A stretch of 64,000 nucleotides of DNA from CAIKMD01 sp963729935 (lineage in GTDB: Bacteria; Pseudomonadota; Alphaproteobacteria; ATCC43930; CGMCC-115725). This document shows, piece by piece, positions 15,772 to 24,042 of the stretch (position 1 is its first letter; the number at the start of each line of letters is the position of its first letter). The stretch covers positions 434,001-498,000 of the forward strand of contig CAVSPW010000004.1 in assembly GCA_963729935.1 (NCBI GenBank), written 5' to 3'. The notes under the pieces were generated by a model, which worked only from the letters and a program-made list of their open reading frames with translations, had not been told where the DNA came from and searched no databases. The translations under genes and the position numbers were made by a program.

Positions 15772-16908
15772 TCAAGCTGCGATTTGTTCCCGTTCCAACA
15801 CGATGGAAGAGGTCAGCACGCGTCCGTTCGGTCCCGGCTCGGGAAGCGTCAGATTAAGGTAGCGTACGTTATAGGTATCGATGGTGCCGGACAATTCGTT
15901 ATAGATCGGTCCGTCCCGCCGCGTCGCCAGAATGCGCGCCCGGAGCATCAGGGCGTATTCCGTGTCGGGGCGCGCGAGCACGTTCAAGCCTTCGACCATT
16001 CTCGGATCGAAGCCGAGATCCGTGCCGACGCAATGCAAGACCACGTTGTCCCCCGTGACGCCGAAAAGGCTGCTGGTCGTGAACGCTCCCATCGCAGCGG
16101 CAGCGTGAATCAGCCGAGCCGGCTGCTGGTGATAGACTTCGAGTAAAGCCTTCAGACGGCAATCGGCCACGCTGTCGAGCCGCAGCGGCCGGACCTTCCA
16201 AGGACGACGCGTGATGCAGACGATCGACGCCACCTTGCCGATCGCCATCGCGGCTTCGCTTGCGCTGCCATGAAGAGCCTCGACCCAGAGGCCGTCCATC
16301 AGGATGCTGCGTTTGAGCTGCAGTATCTGATCGGCGCGGTCCTCCAACCAGGCGCAGATTCGCTCGGCAGCCAAGCGCGCGACACGGCGGCCGTCATGAC
16401 GGATCAAGACGCCGCCGCCGTCACGCTCGCTCACGGCGATCCAGCCCAGGACGCGCATCGCATAGGCGGCGACATCGCCGCCGATCCCGGGCAGTTGCAA
16501 CAGGTTGCGCACATAATTGGCATGACCGGTCGGCGCCGCAACGATCTCGCCATCCGCATTGAACCAGCTTTGGACCTCGCGGCCGACCGCCTGGCCGGGC
16601 TGTGAGCCTGTCAATGCGGACCGGACGAGCGAGAGGACCGACGCCGCCAGGTCGTCGGACGCGGCTGCAACGGGAATGAGATCGGCGAAAATCTCGTTCA
16701 AGAATTCCCGATCGCCTCGAGCGACCAGAAATTCTGCCAGGCGGTAAAGATCGTTTGCCAGGATGCGGGTCTCCCCGCGCCACCACCTCGTGACCGTATT
16801 TTCGGATCGGCCGATCGCGTGCGCGATCTGCTTCAGATGCAACGGCGCATGGGGGTAAAGCCGCCGCCTGAGCGCTTCGCGAAATCGCGATTCGAAATCT
16901 TCGCCCAC
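15772..16908 (-). CDS. HTH protein with PAS_5-like C-terminus, probable transcription regulator
   Basis: 378 aa. Residues about 22-65 form a helix-turn-helix of XRE style (LKQIAHAIGRSENTVTRWWR). The middle (about 100-240) is helical and not recognised. The last 110 residues contain RRDGPIYNELSGTIDTYNVR and YLNLTLPEP, which align in pattern with the PAS_5 protein coded at 17254 (ESGAPLHKIGEEIIGDLPRR, LLLPLAKDG), so a PAS-like sensor domain is inferred. It is divergent from a three-gene plus-strand group. The 140 bases between hold two TTGTCT direct repeats about 19 bases apart that could be its operator. Confidence 0.6.
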   Translation of the reverse strand: MGEDFESRFREALRRRLYPHAPLHLKQIAHAIGRSENTVTRWWRGETRILANDLYRLAEFLVARGDREFLNEIFADLIPVAAASDDLAASVLSLVRSALTGSQPGQAVGREVQSWFNADGEIVAAPTGHANYVRNLLQLPGIGGDVAAYAMRVLGWIAVSERDGGGVLIRHDGRRVARLAAERICAWLEDRADQILQLKRSILMDGLWVEALHGSASEAAMAIGKVASIVCITRRPWKVRPLRLDSVADCRLKALLEVYHQQPARLIHAAAAMGAFTTSSLFGVTGDNVVLHCVGTDLGFDPRMVEGLNVLARPDTEYALMLRARILATRRDGPIYNELSGTIDTYNVRYLNLTLPEPGPNGRVLTSSIVLEREQIAA

Positions 16909-17048
16909 TCGATCAACCCAATTCTGCCCGTCGGGACACCAGATCTGGAGGTCCGAACAGCGTAATTGTCTCTTATTAACGAGTTGTCTGCAAGAGCGGC
17001 AAAAAAAGACCGCGTTCGGGGTTAATCGGCGTCAAGGAGTGCAAGGAC

Positions 17049-17270
17049 GTGGAGCGAAACAGTCGTCGGCAAGCTTGGTACATCGCGCGGCACCTCAAGC
17101 TTCTTTCGGGCAACCTTGCGACGTTGGGCTTTCCCGAGGCGGCCCTGTTGGTGGGGGCGGCCGCAATATCGGTCGGGGAGGAAGCAGTCCGATCGGGCGG
17201 TCAATCCCATTCCGCGTCTTCGCCGGTCGATAAGATCTCCTTGCCGCAGGGTAATGCCGTACATGGCTAG
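17049..17270 (+). CDS. small conserved-looking protein, unknown
   Basis: 73 aa from GTG 17049, with GGAG about 10 bases upstream. The first half looks like a folded helical protein (RQAWYIARHLKLLSGNLATL and GFPEAALLVGAAAISVGEEA). It overlaps the next gene by 17 bases in another frame. I do not recognise a family. The protein-like composition and the start signal support it, but a non-coding chance frame cannot be excluded. Confidence 0.45.
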   Translation: MERNSRRQAWYIARHLKLLSGNLATLGFPEAALLVGAAAISVGEEAVRSGGQSHSASSPVDKISLPQGNAVHG

Positions 17271-17760
17271 GAAGCGGGGGCACGCTGCGCTCGCGCGCGT
17301 TGCGGCGCGTGGAGAACCTGTTCTCATCGACCGCCGGTTGCAGGCGCTTTACGCCTATTGGGAAAAAGAGCGTGGCGACCGCGCCTTGCCGTCGCGAACA
17401 GACATCGATCCCGCCGCGCTACGCTTCGTCCTCGGCCATCTCATCTTGTTGGATGTGCTGCGGGATCCGCTCCGATTCCGCGTTCGGCTCCAGGGGACCG
17501 AACTCGAATGGTGGATCGGCGCCGACCTGACTGGCAAGGCGCTCGATCAGCTGCCATCGCCTGAGCTGCGCGCGCTCGCTTATGAGTACGCGACGACGAC
17601 GGTCGAGTCAGGCGCACCGCTTCACAAGATCGGAGAAGAAATCATCGGCGATCTGCCGCGCCGATATGAGGCTCTCCTTCTTCCGCTCGCGAAGGACGGC
17701 ATCGGCGTCGACATGGTGCTGGCAGCCGTGATCTGTCGCGACGACCCTGCTCGATCGTGA
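17254..17760 (+). CDS. PAS_5-domain protein
   Basis: 168 aa, almost entirely one PAS_5-type domain: LQALYAYWEKERGDRALPSR, LILLDVLRDPLRFRVRLQGT, then ESGAPLHKIGEEIIGD and RYEALLLPLAKDGIGVDMVL. Such single-domain proteins are numerous in Rhodospirillales and are thought to be ligand or redox sensors without an output domain. ATG 17254 is used. ATG 17263 is equally plausible. It lies in the same direction as the small protein before it and the unknown protein at 17938. Confidence 0.7.
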   Translation: MPYMARKRGHAALARVAARGEPVLIDRRLQALYAYWEKERGDRALPSRTDIDPAALRFVLGHLILLDVLRDPLRFRVRLQGTELEWWIGADLTGKALDQLPSPELRALAYEYATTTVESGAPLHKIGEEIIGDLPRRYEALLLPLAKDGIGVDMVLAAVICRDDPARS

Positions 17761-17937
17761 CGAGGGTCTTTCGGCGGCGGACGTCTTGAACGAGGCCGAG
17801 GGTACCGCGGCAATGAGGCCAAGCGGCCCACACCGTCTTGGGGTATTCCAGCAGATGCACGCCGTGTGCGAGTTCGGCGCTCTCCCGCGCGGCCCTGGAG
17901 AGAGCCGTATCACCTGGGGCCTGGAGGCTTGAAGGAC

Positions 17938-18798
17938 ATGCGGAATATCAACGTCATTGTCAACGAACTGGATTTCTTCGGCGGCGATTTCATCGACTAT
18001 CTCGATGCTTTCAATCCCGAGGAATTCCTGTCGCTGGAGAGCATTCGGATGGCCGGGACGGAGATCGTTCCGCCCCTGCTGCGTGCGCTCGATGAACAAG
18101 GACTTCAGGCGGTCATCGGACACGATCTCGATACGGTCGTGAAACTCTATCGCGCCAGCAATGGCCGGATGAAGCGCATCATCCAGACCAACGATCCCCG
18201 CTACCATCCGCGTGCATCGCCGGACGATACGGTGGTGCTTGCGCTTTTGCGTGACGGCGTGCCGAAGGGCTGCATCGCATCGCGGCTCATTTGGTGCGAA
18301 GAAACGCTGGCAAGGGAAATGGAAAGCGGACGCTTCTGGGTCGAAAACCCGGCCACGATGTGGACAAGCGCCGATCGCTGCATCGTGCGCGCGCCGATCG
18401 CCAAGACGATCCGGTCGACCTATGTGGTGTTCTCCGGATCGATCTTCCTCGCTCAAGACGTGACGGGGGGAAGCACGCTCGCGGCGATGCTTCGCCTCCA
18501 CACTCTATGGGTGCTTTGCCATTGGCGCTGGTCATGGCTGACCGGGATCATCGAAGGCGCGCTGGCGCGTCGGCATCTGTTCGACGTTTATGGCCTGCCG
18601 TCGATGGAGCTTGGCATCTGGCGGACGCGGCCCGGCGAAGGCAGCGAGCTCTACAAATACGAATTTTCCTCGATCGACCGCGAGACCGCGATGGAATCCT
18701 GGCTGCGGCCAGAGACCGGAAATCTGCGGCGTCCGATGGGCCGTCCGGACATCTCGGTCCTTCCTTTCGAGGGGCAGCGCGCGGAAGCCGAGGCCTGA
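17938..18798 (+). CDS. unknown conserved protein, possibly acyltransferase-like
   Basis: 286 aa, soluble, with no signal peptide. Central stretches VVLALLRDGVPKGCIASRLI, RSTYVVFSGSIFLAQDVTGG and LFDVYGLPSMELGIWRTR are well formed but match no family I can name. The strand-helix order around residues 75-215 recalls a GNAT-type fold, which is a guess only. GGAGG lies about 10 bases before ATG. It ends the group that starts at 17049 and is divergent from the HTH/PAS_5-like gene, so it may be that regulator's target. Confidence 0.6.
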   Translation: MRNINVIVNELDFFGGDFIDYLDAFNPEEFLSLESIRMAGTEIVPPLLRALDEQGLQAVIGHDLDTVVKLYRASNGRMKRIIQTNDPRYHPRASPDDTVVLALLRDGVPKGCIASRLIWCEETLAREMESGRFWVENPATMWTSADRCIVRAPIAKTIRSTYVVFSGSIFLAQDVTGGSTLAAMLRLHTLWVLCHWRWSWLTGIIEGALARRHLFDVYGLPSMELGIWRTRPGEGSELYKYEFSSIDRETAMESWLRPETGNLRRPMGRPDISVLPFEGQRAEAEA

Positions 18799-18855
18799 GG
18801 TCGAGGCGCGGCCGGCTCATTTGCGCGGATCCGGCCGTCGCCTTGCACCCTCTTG

Positions 18856-20133
18856 TTATTCCGCCGCCCGGGAGCGGGGCCAGGCCAATGCCGCGGCGAG
18901 GCCGACGATCGTGCAAGCCGCGACATAATAGGTCGGCGCGAGCGGATCGCCGGTCCGCACGATGAGCCAAGCGACGATCAGCGGCGCAAATCCGCCAAAC
19001 AACGCGACGGCGAAATTGTAGGCGACCGCCAAGCCGCTGGCGCGCAAGCGTATGGGAAACAATTCGCTGAGCGCCGCGTTGAATGGCCCGCCAGAGAAGG
19101 AGAAAATCAGTCCCAAGGCGAACTCGACAAGCGCAAGCCGCGCGATGCTTTGCCCGTGTTGCAGCCAAAGAAAGCAGGGATAGGGTGCGATCGCCAATCC
19201 GCTCATGGAGATGACGAGCAGGGATTTTCGCTCGACGAAATCCGAAAGAAGACCCGTGAGCGGACAAAACACGGCGATCGTGAGACCGGCGACGACGGGT
19301 GCCACGAACGCCGCACGCAGATCGAGGCCCAGAACGCGGATCGCGTAGCTCGGCATGAAAATGAACAGCACATACAAGGAAGCACTGCCGCCGATCACCA
19401 AGCCGAAACCGGTCAGCGCGCGGCGCTTGTAATCCGTGAAGAGCTCGATGAGCGGCGCGCCGCCGGAGGCCCGGCTCGCGCGATCGTCGACGAAGGCCCT
19501 CGATTCTTTCAGTTTCAGCCGCAGATAGTAACCGATGGGGCCTATGGAAAGGCCGAGCATGAACGGAACGCGCCAACCCCATGCCGCGAATTGCTCCGGG
19601 GCCATGCCCCGCGCGAGAAGCGATCCGGCGAGGCCCGAGACCAGGATCGCCATGCCCTGCCCCGACAATTGCCACGCGCCGTAAAGGCCGCGGCGGTGCG
19701 GCGGCGCGGCCTCGATGAGGAATGCGGTGGCGCTCGCGAATTCACCGCCGGCCGAGAATCCCTGGAGCAGCCGGCTCGTCACGATGATCGCCGGCGCGGC
19801 GATGCCGATCGCGGCATAACTCGGCGCGAAGGCGATCATGGCGGTGCCGACCGTCATGAAGGCGATGACCAAGACCAAGGTGTTTCTGCGGCCCCACTGA
19901 TCCGCGAGCTGCGCCAGGATGATGCCGCCGAGGGGGCGTACGACGAACGCGCTGCCAAAGGCGGCCAGAGAGGAGAGCAGCGACGTCCATGGCGATTGCG
20001 ATGGGAAGAAAAGCGTGCCGATGGTGACGGCGAGATAGCCGTAAAGCGCGAAATCGTACCAATCGAGCGCATTGCCGATCACCACTGCTGCGATCGTCCG
20101 GATCGCGGGCCGTTCCGCCGCGATCGTCGCCAT
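18856..20133 (-). CDS. MFS transporter, metabolite:H+ symporter type
   Basis: 425 aa with 12 membrane helices. The start IGNALDWYDFALYGYLAVTI, the motif RPLGGIILAQLADQWGRRN between helices 2 and 3, and RLLQGFSAGGEFASATAFLI identify the metabolite:proton symporter (ProP/KgtP/ShiA) group of the major facilitator superfamily. The substrate is probably a small organic acid or betaine-like solute, not readable from sequence. It follows cbpM by 2 bases, so it is likely the third gene of the cbpA-cbpM transcript. Confidence 0.9.
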   Translation of the reverse strand: MATIAAERPAIRTIAAVVIGNALDWYDFALYGYLAVTIGTLFFPSQSPWTSLLSSLAAFGSAFVVRPLGGIILAQLADQWGRRNTLVLVIAFMTVGTAMIAFAPSYAAIGIAAPAIIVTSRLLQGFSAGGEFASATAFLIEAAPPHRRGLYGAWQLSGQGMAILVSGLAGSLLARGMAPEQFAAWGWRVPFMLGLSIGPIGYYLRLKLKESRAFVDDRASRASGGAPLIELFTDYKRRALTGFGLVIGGSASLYVLFIFMPSYAIRVLGLDLRAAFVAPVVAGLTIAVFCPLTGLLSDFVERKSLLVISMSGLAIAPYPCFLWLQHGQSIARLALVEFALGLIFSFSGGPFNAALSELFPIRLRASGLAVAYNFAVALFGGFAPLIVAWLIVRTGDPLAPTYYVAACTIVGLAAALAWPRSRAAE

Positions 20134-20135
20134 GC

Positions 20136-20453
20136 CTAATCCTCGAAATATGCGCGGAGCATTTCCTTAGCGTCCGGCGGCAGCGTGTCGAGCACTTGGG
20201 CCAGCGAGTTCAGGCGGCGGCGCAAGGCATAGACCTGATCGAGCAGATTGAGCACGACCGGCATCGCTTCCTCGTCGATCATCAATTCGCGCCGCAACTC
20301 GACGATGAGGTGGATTCGCGCCACGTCGATCTCGTGAAAAACATAGGCTTCGCCCGCGCGCTCCGGCCTCACCCAGCGCACCTCGATCCAATGTTCGAGC
20401 TCGGCCCGCTCGAGCCCTTCGATCTCGCGCAGCACGGCGTCGAAGGCGATCAT
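20136..20453 (-). CDS. cbpM: CbpM-like modulator of DnaJ-type co-chaperone
   Basis: 105 aa, helical, with the CbpM/MerR-like pattern AELEHWIEVRWVRPER, YVFHEIDVARIHLIVELRRE and LLDQVYALRRRLNSLAQVLD. CbpM binds the J-domain of CbpA and inhibits its co-chaperone and DNA-binding activity. ATG 20453 overlaps the stop of the cbpA-like gene by 4 bases (ATGA), the usual order for this pair. A further in-frame ATG upstream at 20498 lies inside cbpA and is not needed. Confidence 0.82.
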   Translation of the reverse strand: MIAFDAVLREIEGLERAELEHWIEVRWVRPERAGEAYVFHEIDVARIHLIVELRRELMIDEEAMPVVLNLLDQVYALRRRLNSLAQVLDTLPPDAKEMLRAYFED

Positions 20454-21358
20454 GGGATCACGCCTTTGCGCGGATCGTAGGGATGCTTTTCCTCCCATTC
20501 CTTGAGGAACCCCGACAATTCGGCATCCAGCTTGTCCGGCAGGACAAGTTTGAGCGTCACCAGCGCATCGCCGCGCCCGCCGACGCCTTTGCCGCGCAGG
20601 CGTAAGATCGTGCCGCTATTGGAGGCCGGCGGAATGGTCATCGTGACGGTCCCCGAGGGCGTGGGCACGGCGACTTTTCCGCCGTGCATGGCTTCGGCGA
20701 GCGTCACCGGCAGATCGAGGCGTATATCGTCGCCGTCACGTCGGAAGAAGGCATGAGGCGCCACGGCGATTTCGATCAGCGCGTCGCCATTGGCGGCTCC
20801 CCCGATCCCCGGATCGCCCTGTCCCGCCAAGCGCAGCACTTGGCCGTCGCGCACGCCCGGCGGGATGGAGACATCGAGGCTCTTGCCGGGCCCCAGTTCC
20901 AGGCGCCGTCGCGCGCCGTTGACCGAATCGAGGAAATCGACCGTCAGCCCATAATGCCGATCGGCGCCACGCATGCGGTTCGTACCCGTGCCACCGCGTC
21001 TGCCTTGGCCGCGGCTGAAGAACGCAAAAAGGTCGTCGAGATCCTCGGGGGCCATTCCCTCGGCGCCCTGATATTTGGCTCCGGGCGCACCGCCGGCAAA
21101 ATCCTGATAGGAATAGGCGCGCGGCCGCTCGGCGCCGCTTTCGTCGATCTCGCCCCGGTCGTAGCGGGCGCGTTTTTCCTTGTCGGACAAGAGATCGTAG
21201 GCGGCCGAAATTTCCTTGAAGCGCGCTTCGGCCTGTTTGTTCCCGGGGTTGAGATCGGGATGGTGCTGCTTGGCGAGATTGCGATAGACCCGCCGGATCT
21301 CGGCTTCCGTCGCGTCCTTCTTGACGCCCAGCACTTCATAGGGATTTCGCGCTGTCAT
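20450..21358 (-). CDS. cbpA: CbpA-type DnaJ co-chaperone
   Basis: 302 aa. A J-domain at residues 4-68 carries the HPD triad (AKQHHPDLNPGN). A Gly-rich and flexible part follows, then two beta domains of the DnaJ C-terminal type (SLDVSIPPGVRDGQVLRLAG and TMTIPPASNSGTILRLRGKG). There is no zinc-finger CxxCxGxG repeat, so it is CbpA-like rather than DnaJ. It stimulates DnaK ATPase activity. ATG 21358 is chosen because MTARNPYEVL is the normal family start. ATG 21370 would add 4 residues. Confidence 0.9.
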   Translation of the reverse strand: MTARNPYEVLGVKKDATEAEIRRVYRNLAKQHHPDLNPGNKQAEARFKEISAAYDLLSDKEKRARYDRGEIDESGAERPRAYSYQDFAGGAPGAKYQGAEGMAPEDLDDLFAFFSRGQGRRGGTGTNRMRGADRHYGLTVDFLDSVNGARRRLELGPGKSLDVSIPPGVRDGQVLRLAGQGDPGIGGAANGDALIEIAVAPHAFFRRDGDDIRLDLPVTLAEAMHGGKVAVPTPSGTVTMTIPPASNSGTILRLRGKGVGGRGDALVTLKLVLPDKLDAELSGFLKEWEEKHPYDPRKGVIP

Positions 21359-21436
21359 GGTGGCATCCATATAGTTGCTTTGCGGCCGTCTCCCAAGCCC
21401 TCATTGCCGGGGCAACGCGTGTCCGCTATCCTCTGC

Positions 21437-21592
21437 AACATTCATTGGGGAGTAGCCGCCCGTTCTATTGCGGGCCGTGCGTCAACATACTTGGTTGCGG
21501 CCGCATCGGGCGGCAATCATGGCGTACGGGGCTTTGAGCCTTAAGGGCCGTGCCGCCCTCGCGGCACCAAAGCATGGCGAGACCAACGGATT
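21437..21592 (+). promoter_or_regulatory. yybP-ykoY (manganese) riboswitch
   Basis: The three hallmark elements of this RNA occur in order and at the right spacing: GGGGAGTAG (21447-21455), GTCAACATAC followed by a stem (21481-21490), and GCGAGACCAACGG (21577-21589). Flanking bases can pair (ATTGG with CCAAC) to close the outer helix. GC-rich hairpins fill the arms, for example GTGCCGC/GCGGCAC at 21550-21567. It lies in the leader of a GDT1-family gene, a classic target in proteobacteria: Mn2+ binding turns on expression of the Mn exporter. Confidence 0.92.
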
Positions 21593-21664
21593 GCTTCCTT
21601 TGCCGCCGAACGGAAGGGAGCAAGCCGTGGTCTCTTGCCGATCGGCTAATGGTGCCTTTTCCGG

Positions 21665-22225
21665 ATGGAAGCCTTTCTTATTTCGCTTTCGAGCGTGGCG
21701 ATCGCCGAAATCGGCGACCGGACCCAGCTCTTATCGCTGGCCTTGGCGGCGCATTACCGCAGGCCCTGGCCGATCATCCTCGGCATCTTCATCGCGACCA
21801 TCGCCAATCATACGATCGCCGGATTCCTCGGGGCCTGGTTTGGACGGTTGCTGACGCCTGTCGTGCTCGACCTCCTGGTCGGAGCCAGCATGATCGCGAT
21901 GGCGATCTGGGTCTTGCGCGCCGATACGCTCAAGCCCGGCACCGAGGTCAGCGACCGCAATGCATTCATCGCGACGCTCCTGACATTCTTCATTGCCGAG
22001 ATCGGCGACAAGACTCAGATCGCGACCTTGGCCCTGGCGGCCGCCTACCCCGATCTCTTCGCGGTGATCGCCGGGACGACGACGGCGATGCTCATCGCGA
22101 ACGTGCCCGCCGTATTCCTGGGCGACGCGCTTTCGGGCCGCCTGCCGATCCGCGAGATGAACTATGTCGCGGCACTCTTTTTTGCCGCGCTCGGTGTCGT
22201 CTTCATCGCCCGGGCGGTCTGGTAA
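21665..22225 (+). CDS. GDT1/UPF0016 family manganese (calcium) exporter
   Basis: 186 aa with six membrane helices and the two signature motifs of the family, EIGDRTQ (residues 15-21) and EIGDKTQ (112-118), in an internally duplicated three-helix arrangement. Bacterial members export Mn2+ to prevent manganese toxicity. The upstream yybP-ykoY riboswitch (21437-21592) independently supports a role in Mn homeostasis. The Shine-Dalgarno is weak, which fits control by leader RNA folding. The protein at 22362 converges on it. Confidence 0.93.
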   Translation: MEAFLISLSSVAIAEIGDRTQLLSLALAAHYRRPWPIILGIFIATIANHTIAGFLGAWFGRLLTPVVLDLLVGASMIAMAIWVLRADTLKPGTEVSDRNAFIATLLTFFIAEIGDKTQIATLALAAAYPDLFAVIAGTTTAMLIANVPAVFLGDALSGRLPIREMNYVAALFFAALGVVFIARAVW

Positions 22226-22361
22226 GCGTCACTTTCCAATCCGCTCGATCCGGTCGGCGAAAGCGGTCATGTATTTGCCGAGAAAATCGCGCCTCCCGGC
22301 ATCGCCGAAACGTTGAGAATCATGAGGGCTTGGTGAAAGGCAATCGGCTCGGATAGGGCGA

Positions 22362-23213
22362 TTATAAATTCGCCGGCAACCCCGCGAGGTGCACGCTCTC
22401 CCGCCAAAGACGCGCGGCCGTCGCGTCTTCGAGCGCCGCGGCGCTCGGCGCACGTTGCCGGCATTTGTCGAAATAGAGCCCCGTGACGCTCTCGAGCTCG
22501 GGGGCGGATGCGACATAAACCGGCGTTTCGGCACCGCGCGCGACCGATATCGCCGAGAAGCGCTTGGCGAGCCGGATGCCGAGCCGGACGAGGCCGGTGT
22601 TGTTGTCGCCGAAGCTGCTGGCGACGAAGCCGGGATGAAGACAGTTTGCGGTAACGCCTGTTCCGGCGAGCCGCCTCGCCAGTTCACGCGTGAACAGAAT
22701 GTTGCAAAGTTTCGAGCGCCGATAGGCGTTCCAGCCGGTGTATCGCGTCTCGCATTGCAAATCGGTGAAATCGAGCACCGCGTTGCGGTGCGCTTCGGAG
22801 GCGACGTTGACGATCCGGGCGGGGGCCGAGGCGATCATGCGCTCGCGCAAAAGCTCGGTCAGTAGGAAATAGCCGATGTGATTCAGGGCGAAGGTTTGCT
22901 CGAGCCCGTCCGGCGTCACGGCGCGGCGCGCAATCAACGCGCCTGCATTGTTGATCAGGACGTCGATGCGCGGCGCCGCGCGCAACAGCTCGGACGCGAT
23001 GCGCACCACATCGCCGCGCTGCGCCAGATCTCCGTAATGCATCGCCGCTGCAACGCCCGGCACCCGCGCGCGCAACTTGGACAGCGCGGCTTCACCCTTT
23101 TTGGGATTGTGCCCGACCAGCACCAGCCGCGCGCCGAGCACGCCAAGCCGGCAAGCCGTCTCCAGGCCGATCCCGTCGCTGGCGCCGGTGATGACGCAGG
23201 TCTTGCCCTTCAT
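22362..23213 (-). CDS. short-chain dehydrogenase/reductase (retinol-dehydrogenase-like)
   Basis: 283 aa. The cofactor motif TGASDGIG is at residues 9-16, VLINNAGA is around 87, and the catalytic YRRSK (Tyr-x3-Lys) comes after SEAHRN. ALNHIGYFLLTELLR and NCLHPGFVASSF are typical of the retinol dehydrogenase/WW-oxidoreductase-like classical SDRs. NADP(H)-dependent oxidation or reduction is expected, with substrate unknown. The start codon overlaps the stop of the IMPase gene by 4 bases, so the two form one operon. Confidence 0.9.
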   Translation of the reverse strand: MKGKTCVITGASDGIGLETACRLGVLGARLVLVGHNPKKGEAALSKLRARVPGVAAAMHYGDLAQRGDVVRIASELLRAAPRIDVLINNAGALIARRAVTPDGLEQTFALNHIGYFLLTELLRERMIASAPARIVNVASEAHRNAVLDFTDLQCETRYTGWNAYRRSKLCNILFTRELARRLAGTGVTANCLHPGFVASSFGDNNTGLVRLGIRLAKRFSAISVARGAETPVYVASAPELESVTGLYFDKCRQRAPSAAALEDATAARLWRESVHLAGLPANL

Positions 23214-24007
23214 GAATTCGCAATGACGTCGCTGACGGTCTGCCAGCCGGAGTCGCTCGCCGTGGCCAGGACCGGCCGGTCCGGGATGCGCGTGTCATAG
23301 GGCGCGCCATCGAGAAACGACGCCCGCCCGCCCGCCTCGCGGACGATCAGCATGCCGGCCGCGTGATCCCACGGCAGCGAGCGCGAATGCAGCGAGAAAT
23401 GGCTGATGCCCTGGGCCACGGCCATGTATTCGAGTCCGCTGCAGCCGCGATTGTAGACGTGTCGGATGCGCCCGCTGGCGCTGAGCGCCTTGGCCGCGCG
23501 CAGGCCGGATTTCGCGCGGCCATAGGCCGAGCCGGTGATGCGCTCGGGCGGCACCTCGGCCGCGACGGCGAGACGGCGATCGCCAGCCCAGGCCCCTTCG
23601 CCTTTGGTTGCATGGATCATCACGTCCTCGAGCGGATCGTAGATCCAGCCGGACTGAACGGAACCCCGGCGCGTCAAGGCAACGATGACCGCGAAGCCCG
23701 GCTCGCCCCGGGCGAAATTCGAGGTGCCATCGACGGGATCGATGATCCAGACCGGATCGTCCGAGGACAGCAATTCGAGGCGTCGCGGATCCTCGGCGAC
23801 GCTCTCCTCGCCCAGTACCAAGGCGCCAGCCGAAGCCTCCCCCAGCAAGCGGGTCAGGGCCCGTTCGGTCTCGATATCGGCGATAGTCACAGGATCGCCG
23901 GGCTTCTTTTCGCGAATGTCGCTGCTGCCCAAAGCGCGAAAGCGAGGCAGAATCAGGGCGCGGGCGGTTTCCCGGATGAGATTTGCGACGGTCTCGCTAT
24001 CGATCAT
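23210..24007 (-). CDS. inositol monophosphatase family protein
   Basis: 265 aa. All metal-site motifs of the lithium-sensitive phosphatase fold are present: GEES (metal Glu), WIIDPVDGTSNFARG (DPxDGT) and the C-terminal LPWDHAAGMLIVREAGG (WDxAAG). It hydrolyses a sugar or inositol phosphate or a 3'-phosphonucleotide. I cannot choose between SuhB-like and CysQ-like. ATG 24007 begins MIDSETVANLI. Upstream in-frame starts run into the divergent gene. It is the first gene of the IMPase-SDR pair, 35 bases from the divergent amine oxidase. Confidence 0.88.
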   Translation of the reverse strand: MIDSETVANLIRETARALILPRFRALGSSDIREKKPGDPVTIADIETERALTRLLGEASAGALVLGEESVAEDPRRLELLSSDDPVWIIDPVDGTSNFARGEPGFAVIVALTRRGSVQSGWIYDPLEDVMIHATKGEGAWAGDRRLAVAAEVPPERITGSAYGRAKSGLRAAKALSASGRIRHVYNRGCSGLEYMAVAQGISHFSLHSRSLPWDHAAGMLIVREAGGRASFLDGAPYDTRIPDRPVLATASDSGWQTVSDVIANS

Positions 24008-24042
24008 CTGTATAATGATGGGACGAACCGATTGAGATTGCC

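Noticed and set aside
18853..20139. 428-codon plus-strand frame opposite the MFS gene
   Set aside because: Mirror of the transporter's codon pattern, rich in Arg, Glu and Asp, no recognisable protein.
22226..22361. Possible short minus-strand relic reading FLGKYMTAFADRIERIGK after the SDR gene
   Set aside because: Too short to assign to any protein and not in frame with a start; noted only as a possible remnant.
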